Below are positions 1-10,741 of a stretch of 64,000 nt of DNA, piece after piece. The position numbers and the translations under genes are program-made. This DNA comes from Wuchereria bancrofti (taxonomy: Eukaryota; Nematoda; Chromadorea; Rhabditida; Onchocercidae), in the NCBI GenBank assembly GCA_005281725.1, contig SSBO01000004.1, forward strand, positions 992,001 through 1,056,000. The letters are read 5' to 3'. Positions within the stretch are counted from its first letter, which is position 1; each line of letters begins with the position of its first letter. Under the pieces are notes generated by a model. The model searched no databases. It saw only the letters and a list, made by a program, of their open reading frames with translations, and was not told the origin of the DNA.

Positions 1-2
1 TA

Positions 3-359
3 ATTGAAGTTCACCACGAAATTTCGGCATATGACTCTGCATGCAACTCTTTCATCTTATTATACAAACCTGCACGCATAAAGTATCATAAAAATTACAG
101 TGTCCATTCTTGGGTCTTTATCGCAGCTGTGATCGTTGTATTCATCAATCTCCTGATTCTCATCACATGTTTTGTGAGGAGTAAAATATCCAGCGTTCAT
201 GGTGCTTACTTCCAACCTTTTTTCCAACGCAATTCGTTATTTATATATTGCCGTATACAACGAGAAGTAAAAAACGTGGAAATCATCTACATTTTTCAGG
301 AAACACAAAAGAAGTGTATGTTGATTAGACTGTGTTCTTTTCACCTTCCTGTTCATTAA
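3..359 (+). CDS. C-terminal exon of a single-pass membrane protein (partial)
   Basis: One frame is open from base 3 to the TAA at 357-359, giving 118 codons with no start inside, so the gene enters from the left edge. The N-terminal part (about residues 1-40) is polar. A strong hydrophobic segment follows at about residues 43-62 (core VFIAAVIVVFINLLILITCF), then a basic stretch (VRSK) and a polar tail. This is the usual pattern of a type I membrane protein with a short cytoplasmic tail. The coding part may end earlier at a possible donor near 270 (GAA|GTAAAA), in which case the last 25-30 codons are intron. The gene converges on the SLC3A gene, whose stop is 150 bases away. I do not recognise the family. 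Confidence 0.5.
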   Translation: MEVHHEISAYDSACNSFILLYKPARIKYHKNYSVHSWVFIAAVIVVFINLLILITCFVRSKISSVHGAYFQPFFQRNSLFIYCRIQREVKNVEIIYIFQETQKKCMLIRLCSFHLPVH

Positions 360-510
360 ATTCAGTGGTCGTATTTCGAAGGTAATATTGCATGTCATAT
401 ACTGTTATTGCAATTTATTGGAATTCGGTGTAACAGTTGAGAAACAGAAGAGTTGTTCTTCCACCAAAAAGTCCAAAGAACTTATTTTTTCAAAACATAA
501 GCTATGGAGA

Positions 511-3500
511 TCAAAAACTTAACTTAAATATGACACCTTGTTCAGATGAAATTGTAACAGTGCCGCTGCTAAGATCGACCATTTGATGGTAATAGTACTG
601 CTCTGCATTGCTACTAGATGCGACTACCATTGCTTGATGCAATTCCTTATTTTTCACTGTATTTGATCCCCTGATTGGTAATGCCATGTCAGTTTTACCA
701 AAATTGAATGCTCCCAAATAAGTCTGAAAGTATCCTAAATCCACTTAAATTTCTTTACAATACACATATTGAATAACTTTCAAGTTTGCTTCTCCCACCA
801 CTAAACAGTATATAATTACATTTTCAGCTGAAGTATTCTCATTCTTAACGTATTTGGTAATCGCGAAAGTACTGTTCATCAGTTGCCCAATAATAGTGCG
901 ACCTGAACTAAGCGTCTCATCTCTTTTTCTCAGTCGAGCCATTTTTTGAAATGTCTTCAATTGTGAGCGTTGAGAATTGTACTGCCTCTAGAATTCATAT
1001 TATTTTACATTAATTCAGCGAATTTTGGAACTCATCGCTCTAAAATTATACTGAATGGTCTCTAATGGTAATTTCCATAGTAATCACCGGGACAAAAGAA
1101 GAAAAAAACTTACATCCCAGTTATTATGTGCGAAAGCAGGATGAACCGGGATGCTTGTTGAGATAGCACCTGAAAATCCAGCATTGGCAGAATCATCCCA
1201 CTGCATAGCACCTCTCTGGACTGGCACCTACAAAGAGGCATAAATCTTTCTCGGACTTTAAAACGTTTTGTAGAAAAATTTTACTTACTAATTTTTCACT
1301 TGGTAAATCTATCATCCCAATCTCATCACCATAGTAGATACTGCTAGTGCCAGGTAAAAGTAGTTGCAACATAGTTAACAGCTCGGCTTGTTGCTGCGAC
1401 TTTACACGAGAAGCTATCCTTGAGAGTTGTGGACTACCGAACTGTAAGTAGATTTATCCCATTAGCAACTGGACATCAGGGAAATATCAACAGGATAGCA
1501 TATTAAGTGAAGAAAATAATACCTCAAAAGACTAGCCTAAAAATCACAACTTGAAAAGCGAAGACCTGCGTACGGAAAAAATCTCCATAGATGCGTTACT
1601 GTCTTTGCTCCAACGTCAGCATGACTGTTGCCTTATGTAAAACCACTATGTTTCAAAACGTAACATATGATATGATTTAGACACATTTCTAGCAATTACC
1701 TGTTAAATCGCGACGAGGTGGTGATGTGTGACATGAAAAATCCCAAGTTTACCCTATGAAAATTGAAAATAAAAATTACCTCCCACATTGCAGAGATATT
1801 GTTCGTTGAGTGAAAATGTACCAGTTCGGTAAGTATTTCATGAATGCATTCAGCGACATTGTCCTCGGTACGGTGACAAATTTCATTATCTTTCCCGATG
1901 CTCCCCAATTCGTAATTAATCACTAAATTCAATCCACTCAGAACCAACTCCTTTTTCTCTTCTTCCCTCGCGTTATCACGCGCAGCAAATAATACACTGA
2001 AAATCAATTTGTATTTATTGACAGTGAAAGAAACGCATCGAAAGGAATTAATTTTGTAAAACTTTATTCAGAAATCAGCTAATATTTGAAAGATGGAGCA
2101 GTGAAATAAGACGAATGTGCACTAATGAACAAGAATGCAAAAATTGCATTCTATTTTACAGCTGCTTTAATTGCTAAGGAATTTTTTTCGTATTAGAATC
2201 CTCTCACATCTGCTTAGTTTTAATCACTGGACTTCTCTCCACATAAGTATCCACATGATTCCTGATATCACGAATAATATCCACGATACGTGACCAGTCC
2301 TAAATAAACAAGTCACACAACAATAAATGTATAAGATTCAGAGGCATAAAATGGAACCGAGTGCTTTGGTTTTTTCCAGAACTATTTCTTTACCAAGACA
2401 AAGCATTTGAAATAGATTCACGAACAAACCGCTTCAGATGCGGATTTCATACGAGCAAGATATTCGATCCCACTGAGATAGAATCCATCGATGCCTTTAT
2501 CTATCCAATAAGAGATTATTTTCTACAAATAAATAAACTGAAAAAATATTCTTAAATGCATAGCACCCGATTCAAATATAATTGGAGGGGGATTAAAACC
2601 TATGTATCAACAATGAAACAGTAGCTGTAAAAAAAGCTTTCACACGACTATTAATAGAAAATACAATCTGACCTATATCTGATTAATTAATAATCTATCA
2701 TGTATATAATATGTGTACATGTGTATAATTTAGGCATAACAGTGAAACATACAAACATATTCTCTCGAACAGAAGCACTTTGCCAATTTAGAACAGGCCA
2801 GTCGGGTCGGTTTTTGTAATGCACGTAGGAGGCATTTTTATATTTCGACATGAAAGGACTGTCCTCAGCTGCTTTTCTCCAGTGATAATAATCCGAAAAA
2901 TTAGAGTATTCTTTCAAACTTGCTTGCGAATTTTGACGATACCAGATGTGGTTTTTTGATGTAACACTCACTGGTAAGCTTACCACAATTTTCATTCCTA
3001 CAATAGGGCTAATTTCACATATTTGCTTTGCTTTGTTGCATTTTATTTTTACATATATGGTGAAAACGTATTTCTATAAGTTTATTTCTATACATAATAG
3101 GATAGAGAAAGTTATAAGTTTAACTGCAGTACAAACCTTTATCGTGTACGGCATCGATCAGCTTGTAAGCGTCGTCATTTATACCTAGTTTTGGATCGAC
3201 CGTTAAGTGATCTTGAACTGCATCATTAAAATCGTCGGAATGTAAAAAGGGATTAAGCCATACAGCCTGCACACCTAGACGCCGCAAATTTTCAAGACGA
3301 TTGCTAAGACCAATGAAATCACCAACACCACTCGCATCCGAATCTTGGAACGATGGTGTCCAAATCTTGAGAGCAAAACTTTTAAACAGTTATCTTGACG
3401 AGATTCACCTTAGTTAAAAAAGATCAGGACCATGCCTTCACTTTGTTCAATCCTCAAATTAAGTAAAACACTGTTAAAGATTTAAGCATCATTTTATTTG

Positions 3501-5037
3501 GTTTAACATACTACGGCTAGAAGTGAGATCTGAAAAAGTTTAAAAACTTTTACCTGATAAATGATGGCATTCTCCCACCAATTTGGCATTACTCTGGGAG
3601 TACAGCCTGGGCTGAAGATGACGATAAGAATGGCGACCACAAACATAAAACTCCATAACAACCAAAACAAGATGAACAGCAACCATCTACGGTAAATTTA
3701 GATTTATGGCGACAAATTTTTGACTGTTTTCATTTTTCTGTTATTACAAGTAAACAGTGGCTCATATTTTAAAAAAATGGCAGAAAAAATATCAGTCGTC
3801 AAACGTTCAACATTAGTTACACAAAACTGTGAGAATGTTGTATGCATGGCATAAACAATCTGCATAAGATATAGAAGGAATTTACAATACCAGCAATCAG
3901 ATCATATTCTGAGGTCAAATCATCTGACACAACCTACTGGAACAATGAGTGGACAAAGCTTAGAGAGATCATAAATTCTAAGAATATTTCCAATAGTAGG
4001 AAATGTTTGGTCACCTTAGCACTCAAATACCAAAGACTTGAATAATACGAATATCTCTAGCAAGAAGGAAACTTCAGATAAAGTAACCATAACTTAAAAA
4101 AAATCACAAAAGCAGTGTGGGTTTCGGAAATGAGTTCATCCAACATTAAAATAAAACGCAAGACAGTTCTAAGTCAAAAAGACGTGAAAAATCAAAGTTT
4201 TTAAAAAAGATAATCTTATAACCTCAAAGTTTTCCAAAAAGGGTCGTTTCTATAACGCTCCATCTCTACAATATTATACTTAAAGTTCTCTCCTGGTTGT
4301 ATCGACATCGCAAATTCTTGAAGAAGAGGTGCAGAAGCACGTATTTTGAAGTTATCTTTTGATTCATCCATAGATATCGCTTGTGCGTCCTGCATTATTT
4401 AGTGTAAAGAGATGATATGTTCGGATATGTTTTTCAGTTAAAGAAATATGAAATAATATAATAGACAGTTCATAAAACCTCTGATATATGCCACCACTAA
4501 ACTAAACATTCGCTGCAAGACATAATCCATGTTACAATGATCTTCTTATGCATATTTACTTTCTTCCATAAAACTTGATACTTAACGTAATTGTAAATCT
4601 CCAAACTCCAACTTATTTACTATCTACTTCTTGTAAAATTACATAGCTCGACCGCTACTTACTGATGATAAATGACGTGAGATTACTCTGATGGGAGATC
4701 ACGTTTTATTTGAAATTTTCATAAACTATGGTGCACGCAAACAATCTTTTTTACTTAGAAAGATCAAATTAAAAACTGAAACAAACTCGAATTAGCGGTC
4801 TGTCTCACTGACCAAACTCATAAGCCTTCAAAACTCCGTCTCAACTTTTTGCTACTTGGAAATGAATTTATGGAACTAAATTTCCCAGTTTAAATAGTAC
4901 AGAAAAAGTACAACTTAAACCTTGTGATTATTTCCACGAACTGCAGCGACATAGCTTTCGGAATGCCGTTCTTTATCTACTTCGTATGTTCTCGGTATCT
5001 TTCCTCGAGGACCTGGCAACATACTGTCTTCCATCAT
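511..5037 (-). CDS. SLC3A-type amino-acid transporter heavy chain (4F2hc/ATGP-like)
   Basis: Type II membrane glycoprotein that partners with an SLC7 light chain at the cell surface (family knowledge). Twelve exons: 5037-4921, 4389-4223, 3686-3554, 3365-3137, 2997-2753, 2522-2430, 2299-2208, 1996-1780, 1441-1289, 1227-1114, 981-766, 723-511. They sum to 662 codons plus stop. The donor at 766 (GTGTAT) is the least certain. Visible parts are the cytosolic motif DPFWKTLR, a TM helix at about residues 96-119, then SPGC with Cys123 just outside the membrane, where 4F2hc has its light-chain disulfide. A GH13 alpha-amylase-like barrel follows (WWENAIIYQIWTPSF, IDKGIDGFYLSGIEYL, TSSIYYGDEIGM, MQWDDSANAGFS). 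The catalytic NHD and DxV motifs are replaced (MWEFGSPQ, GFYLSG), so it should be enzymatically dead, like 4F2hc. The start is placed after a spliced-leader-type acceptor (TTCCCTTCTCAG) 29 bases upstream. Confidence 0.88.
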
Positions 5038-5066
5038 CGCTTCTGAAGGTAATGCCAATTCTCTTA

Positions 5067-5080
5067 CTGAGAAGGGAAAA
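5067..5080 (-). promoter_or_regulatory. Probable spliced-leader acceptor of the SLC3A gene
   Basis: On the minus strand TTTTCCCTTCTCAG ends 29 bases before the ATG at 5037, and no coding exon lies upstream. This is the expected form of a nematode trans-splice site. It is inferred from sequence only. Confidence 0.5.
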
Positions 5081-5154
5081 GTGCAAAATGAGTAGAAAGA
5101 AAACAAACTGCCTGCTGCCTTTAACATACCTAACTCTTCCGAAGTATCACAATA

Positions 5155-5245
5155 TATGCATGCGTGGATACATGTATAAGTACACACATACACGTGTACA
5201 TACGTACATAGGCACGTATACACGCACATACACACAGAACAGACA
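5155..5245. repeat. Alternating CA/TG-rich low-complexity tract
   Basis: Imperfect repeats of CACA, TACA and CGTA units form a roughly 90-base alternating purine-pyrimidine stretch just upstream of the SLC3A 5' end. Such tracts can adopt Z-DNA. They also produce the spurious Cys/Tyr/Thr-rich frames seen on both strands here. Confidence 0.7.
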
Positions 5246-6115
5246 GATTTAACATTTTTCTAATTTTGTTTGTATCTAATTGGTTAGAGGAAGAGACGTG
5301 CAATGTGCAGACTGCATAGATTACACACCGTTCCTCTAACAATAGAAACCAAACGAGAAAACGTTGTTAAACCTCTCTTTGCGTGCAGGCGTGCACTGTG
5401 CACGTAACTGTGTGTGGTGCATATTTAATCGAGCAGTAGCTTAGACAGTACAATGACTACAGGACATTAATGACACAAAGGTTATGCTACATGTAAACAA
5501 AGAAAATTCAGAGTAATAAACTCAATCAATCAAAATAATACTAGATTATATTTAAACTAAATTGATAAACATTATTGGAACTGTTGATAATATTATTATA
5601 CGGTTAGATATGACGTGAAGTTATGGACGAGATGACATGTGCCTTATGATGATAAACATGGATTTATGGAAGTGAATCAGTAACTGGCAATTGATCCATA
5701 TCCAATATTCAATGCACGTCATTTACGCAATGCTTTCTAATCATTTCATTTGCAAATGAACCGTACATGTAGGAAACCTTTCATTAAATTATTTACTGAT
5801 TCTGTTGCAATGTATCACTACTTACTTGTAACTTCATCTACGACTTTGTTTACTTGCAACTTATGGCCTTACTTATTGTGTCTTCTTATGACCTTACTTA
5901 TTGTACCTTTCCTATTCAACTATCCATTCTTAAGGCAGTTCATGTAAGGAAAGAAAAAGATATTCGTAGAAAAAGACGTCCATTTCTAAATGGAAATGTG
6001 AAAAAAGTGCAATTAAATGATCGATGGCTACCTCAATGGCACTAAGCCGAAGATATGCTTTGAGACTCAGAGCAAATCAACAAATAAAATTGGTTGACAA
6101 GAAGCTCATTTATAT

Positions 6116-6150
6116 TTATCTCTCTCCCTTCTCTCCCTCTCTCTCTCTTG
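6116..6150. repeat. CT-rich polypyrimidine microsatellite
   Basis: Runs of TCTC and CCCT interrupted by single bases. It lies in the divergent intergenic region, with no gene overlapping it. Confidence 0.6.
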
Positions 6151-7026
6151 ACGATAAAAAAAGCAGAAAAAGACGAAAGGGAAAAGGAAAGACAATAGAC
6201 TGGGAGGATCCATAAATTTCAGCCGAGTTGATTAAACACTGCTATATCTTATTGAGCAAGAACTAGGCCATTCAGTCTTAATCACATTTATAGTTTCTTG
6301 CAGCATTTTTATAGTTAACTCGGCTAGGCTACTTTGTCATGGTAGTGTCCAATTTCTGGTTATGCTGTTACTAATATGGTGAAACACAACAGTGACAGAA
6401 GCTCATTCATTTGCTTACAAAAGATTAAAGATTGGTCTATGCATTAATCTGGTTAAAGGTTAAAGCCCATGCTTAATTACAAATATATCTTCTGCTTCAC
6501 AGATTCTAGATATCCTATTCGATCTTTTAGGAAATGAGAAGAGTTTATTGGGGGGAAAAGGAAGAAAGAATATTTAAGGTATCTGACGATAGCTTGCTAT
6601 CAATAAAATATGACGACAGTAAATCGATAGTAGATCTCACTGTCACGTCAAATAAAAGGAAAAAATGAAAAAGATGTTAACGTCAAAGATAAGTTTTTAT
6701 ATTTGAATATGTCAGTTGTCGTGAATCAAATTTCAAAGCTAAAAATATTTGGTGGGAACGGTAAATACATTAGTAGGAAAAAGGAATGACACGACGTGCA
6801 TGCTGCGTCTCTATTTAGTGCTATTGTCGTCTGAGAAGCCGAGAGTTCACAGAATGTAAGGAAAGCAAAATTACGAAGGAAATAGAGGGGGATGGGAGTT
6901 GACATATTGTTCACGGTCTTCCTCATTCTACATGGAACGAACAGTGATTCGTTTGTATCACTCACTACTGCAAGAATTGCGAGAGCGACGACACGTAGAC
7001 GAGTAACAATTCTGTCCTTCCAGTAG

Positions 7027-7029
7027 CGA

Positions 7030-7066
<37 letters not shown>

Positions 7067-7081
7067 GTGCGTGTGTGTGAT
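7027..7081. repeat. (GT)n microsatellite
   Basis: A tract of GT dinucleotides with a few GTAT and GC interruptions. It is about 0.5 kb upstream of the four-TM gene. Confidence 0.85.
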
Positions 7082-7570
7082 AGCAATTACATCGCAATAT
7101 CTTATAAAATGATTAACTTACTAAGAAGCTGTTATTGTGAGACTTTTAAAGGATTTGGCATCCAACTTGCATGTTCACTTTAACAGGTGCTGAACTAGCA
7201 GCAATAGTTGACACATTGCTAATAGTAAATGCTATAAAACAGTTAGCTGTATGAGAGCACATTTTATATGCAACAAATTTAAGCCTTTCAGTATGAAAGA
7301 TAAAGTTAATATTATAATTTGTTGGCTATTAGTGAAACATTTAATATGGATTGTTACAAGTTGCGATGGTAGTGTGAATATATGAACGATTTCTTGTTTA
7401 GTGACATTTTTTTTGACAACATACCTATCCGATTGAATTGGTGATAGTGGCGTAGCATATTAAAAGCAAACATGAGAATAAGCAGGTAAATAGGCTTAAC
7501 ACGGAAAACATAACGATCGTAAAAGATTGTTTACTTTTCGAGAAGACCATCTTCGTCATTTCTCTCAAAC

Positions 7571-8994
7571 ATGCAAGCACAAACTTCTATCCATCATTCT
7601 CCCAAAATTTCCTTAGTTTTCCGAATTTTGGCAACGGTAAGAGATATTTTTCCCGTGATTATAAATGAAAATTATGTTGCATCAATCAACAGTATTTTAC
7701 ATTTTATTACTTTTTTTACCTCATTTTATCGAAAAGTATCCATTTTCAAGTCATGTATAACTATATCTGTGGTATGCTGTTTAATGAGTGATCTGTGGTA
7801 CTACTATACTCTTCCAACGCTCGGATTCTTTGCCGCACTTCTTGCTGCACTTCTTCTCGTTTGTACCGTTATTCAAATATTGAAATTCTCGAAAAATGAA
7901 AGATTCCTGTTGTATCCAATGGTAAGTTTTACTTGAAACTTTCAGCAGATGTTTGACAAAGTTTTCTTCCTGTTGGAATTAGCATGAGTATTGCACATAG
8001 AGTCAACAAAGCCCTGTTTAAGGTGCAGTAGGTGATACCATTCTCTTTGAAGCTTACGGGTCTCCCTATAACCTTATTGTTACTAAATATCGAAAACTAT
8101 AAGAAATATGAGAGATGGAAAGGACCTGCAGAGATTGCCATCATTTTCGGATTAGAAATCCATTCAAGAAATTTTTGCTCTTTTTTCCTAGTTCCAATAC
8201 GTTCTTAATCTCTCTGGCTCTTCTTTATATGGTCAGTTCCGCTTAGTTCTTGTAACTTTAAGAAGCTTTTCATTAGTATCAATTATTTAAACAAATCTTT
8301 ATTTATCTCTGCTGAAGGAAAAATTCTGCATTCTTCCCAAGAGTTTGATAAATGGATTTCAGTTATTTGATGAGCATATCGGTTAAAAACATGGCAAAGA
8401 CGGCATATATTTGTTTAGATTAGTAGTAATAGATTAGTTACCGATTAAATTTATTTGAGTTTATTGTGAAGATAGAAAAGTACAGAAAAACCTAATTGAC
8501 GACTGATTTTACAGCAAATAGCGATCGTGATGATACCAATGTTCCTTTCCTTATTAGCTATGGTATTTTTTGCCCTTGGAGTAAGAGTATGCATTAATTT
8601 ATTCAGCGAGACTTGTTTTATTCTGTACAACTCACCATCGCTTACGACTGCAATGGTTTGTTATCATTTGTATATTAAAGAAAAAGAAAAAAGACATTAC
8701 TTATTGCACGAATTTTTGTAAACGTCACATTCTTTCAAAAACGAAAGAATTGTATATTCTTTTAGATTTAGTACTTTCCAGATTTTTGCTGCTCTTTGCT
8801 TTTGCATTTTACTATTGGAACTCATACTTTTGTTATGTACGAACGAACCAAATAAAATGGTGGATGGTGATACTCAAACTGGACCAGTAAGCAATCGAGA
8901 TTCCAATTATGATAAAACATCAGCTATAATCATAAATCCACAATTCAAGCAAGCATTTATTGCTCGTCGCTCTCCGATGCAAACAAATCTATGA
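7571..8994 (+). CDS. Predicted four-transmembrane (MARVEL-like topology) protein
   Basis: Four exons (7571-7636, 7751-7921, 8515-8655, 8782-8994) join in phase to 196 codons plus stop. Four hydrophobic helices are visible, at about residues 17-38, 44-66, 78-103 and 125-147. The loops are short, and a polar C-terminal tail of about 50 residues starts near [10 protein letters not shown]. This in-in topology with four evenly spaced helices is typical of MARVEL/physin or claudin-like tetraspan proteins. No diagnostic motif lets me choose between them, and the function is unknown. The first intron removes a stretch that is also open, so an unspliced read-through form would code for about 38 extra residues. 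All donors are GT and all acceptors are AG. The ATG at 7571 is the first in the frame. Confidence 0.7.
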
Positions 8995-10741
8995 ATGAAT
9001 AGAACCTTATGAATTAAAAATTTATGAATTAAAAGAACCAAACACATTGCAATACATTAAAGTTGGAAAATTAGTATGAATTCATACACGTGTAGAACCT
9101 AATCTCGGATTTACTGTAGTATACTGTATATTTAAATCTGTGTATTGATATTCTCAAATTCTCCAACTAGTAAATTAATTCGTTGTCTGCCTATAAGTTT
9201 ACTGTCCCATGTTAGGTAAAGTTCCACAAGAAAACCAGCTTAATCCAGAAACTAGATTTAAAGATAACGACCAAAAGCAATGACAACTAAACTGTTATAA
9301 ATTAAAAACAATCAATGTCGCGAGTACAAGTTTTAAGGCTGCTTGGTAGAAGGCTCCACGTTATTCAGGTGATGGAGTATAACTCGACATTTCCGCAGCA
9401 TGGCAATAAGCATCACTAGAAATACATGCTGACAGTAATTACTGAAAAACCATAACAATTAAACATATGACTTATCGTTCAGTGTCCCGAGTATAATCAT
9501 GTGAACTGGTAAAACTTTCTTTACCATGCGATCTGATATAACAACCCAGCATTTCCGCAACATGATTCCACGGGAGATTATTTTAAATCAACAGAAAGCA
9601 ATCATAGAAAGCATGGATGTTTGTCGATGAAATATCGCTAATATAGGATAACACAGCGAAGCAGATCTAAGCGCATTATCTGATAAGAAGACTTGCTACT
9701 ACCATGTGTTTTAAAACAATAACGAAAATTTAAAACTAAAGGGCAAATGCGGAGAAACTAACACAGTTCTATCAACCTAAATCATTAACATCGGCGGAAA
9801 TTTCATACTCAGTATGTTATTATATCCTTTAGTAATTTCTACTGAGTTCAGTTATTTCACAAAATAATTTGTTTGAAAATGGTCAGAAGATCCGCTTTAT
9901 CTAAAACCAAACAATAAACATTATTAGAAATACATCATAATAGCAATTATTGGGAAACAGTAACGACTGAACATATGGCTTGTCATTCGAGTCCCGGACA
10001 CGATCAATAATTTCGCTTATATTAGGAACTCTAAAGAAATCAAGTTTTAAAAACCAAAGTTTTCTAAAATAGAGTTGTGCCCAGAATTAAAAAGTACAAC
10101 ACTGAGGGTAAGTAAAAAATGGTTTAGGAAATAAAATCTGCGAACGTAAAAATAGTTGATAACAAAATAAAAAAACAACTGCGCATTGGACACTATCACA
10201 TATGCAGTCCTGAGAAGCTCAGTAACGTGTGGAATATTTTAATTACTGATACTGATTAAACAAAAAATATTGCTTATAGACTAGAAATACGAAAATACGT
10301 TGCGAATGAATGAATCTTCTCGTCTGATAAATGAAGAATACTCAGTTCGTAAACAACTTCATAATTCCTCGATGATTTAATTAGCTGTGTACATAAATAA
10401 AAATGAAATAAGCATGAGTGGAGGAAGCGTCAACCAAGTAGTGATTGGAAAAAGGCTAACAAATGACTGTAATATTGCAATACCAAGTCAGATATCTCTA
10501 ATAAAAATAATGCCTACCATCTATAAAATGGATTTTTTCTAAAATGAAAAGCATGAAAGAAAAAAGAATTTGAAAGACAAAAAGGATCACGACTCTGAAC
10601 ATGGAGTTCTTTGACCACATGGAACATTTAAACCCGGAACCAGATCAATTTGCTTAAGAAATAAATAGCTTGCGCTAAAGAGAGAAAATGCTTTCAAAAA
10701 TATAATGAACGGGAAAGGGACTGAAAAACCCTTGAAATAAG
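8995..10741. other. Convergent intergenic region with degenerate repeats
   Basis: About 1.75 kb lies between the stop codons of the four-TM gene and fzr-1. No gene is visible. It holds degenerate direct repeats (9371-9500 and 9536-10015, listed separately). The remainder is AT-rich unique sequence. Confidence 0.6.
9413..10010. repeat. Degenerate direct repeat pair, about 85 bases each
   Basis: The stretch at 9413-9500 reappears at about 9925-10010 with many substitutions. Shared landmarks in order are TAGAAATACAT, GTAATTA/GCAATTA, AACATATG, CTTATCGTTC/CTTGTCATTC and GTCCC. A second pair in the same area shares CATTTCCGCA.CATG (9379 and 9551). This looks like an old duplicated non-coding unit or a decayed element. 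No terminal repeats or coding remnant are recognisable. Confidence 0.45.

Larger units (their letters stand above)
5081..7570. other. Intergenic region between divergent genes
   Basis: About 2.5 kb separates the SLC3A start (minus) from the four-TM gene (plus), so it should hold both promoters. It contains an alternating purine-pyrimidine CA/GT-rich tract (5155-5245), a CT-rich tract (6116-6150) and a GT microsatellite (7027-7081). Scattered open frames here have no splice context or family match. I see no further gene. Confidence 0.6.

Noticed and set aside
4915..5342. Several Cys/Tyr/Thr-rich frames on both strands
   Set aside because: Produced by the CA/GT-rich low-complexity tract. Only the part from 5037 downward is coding (SLC3A).
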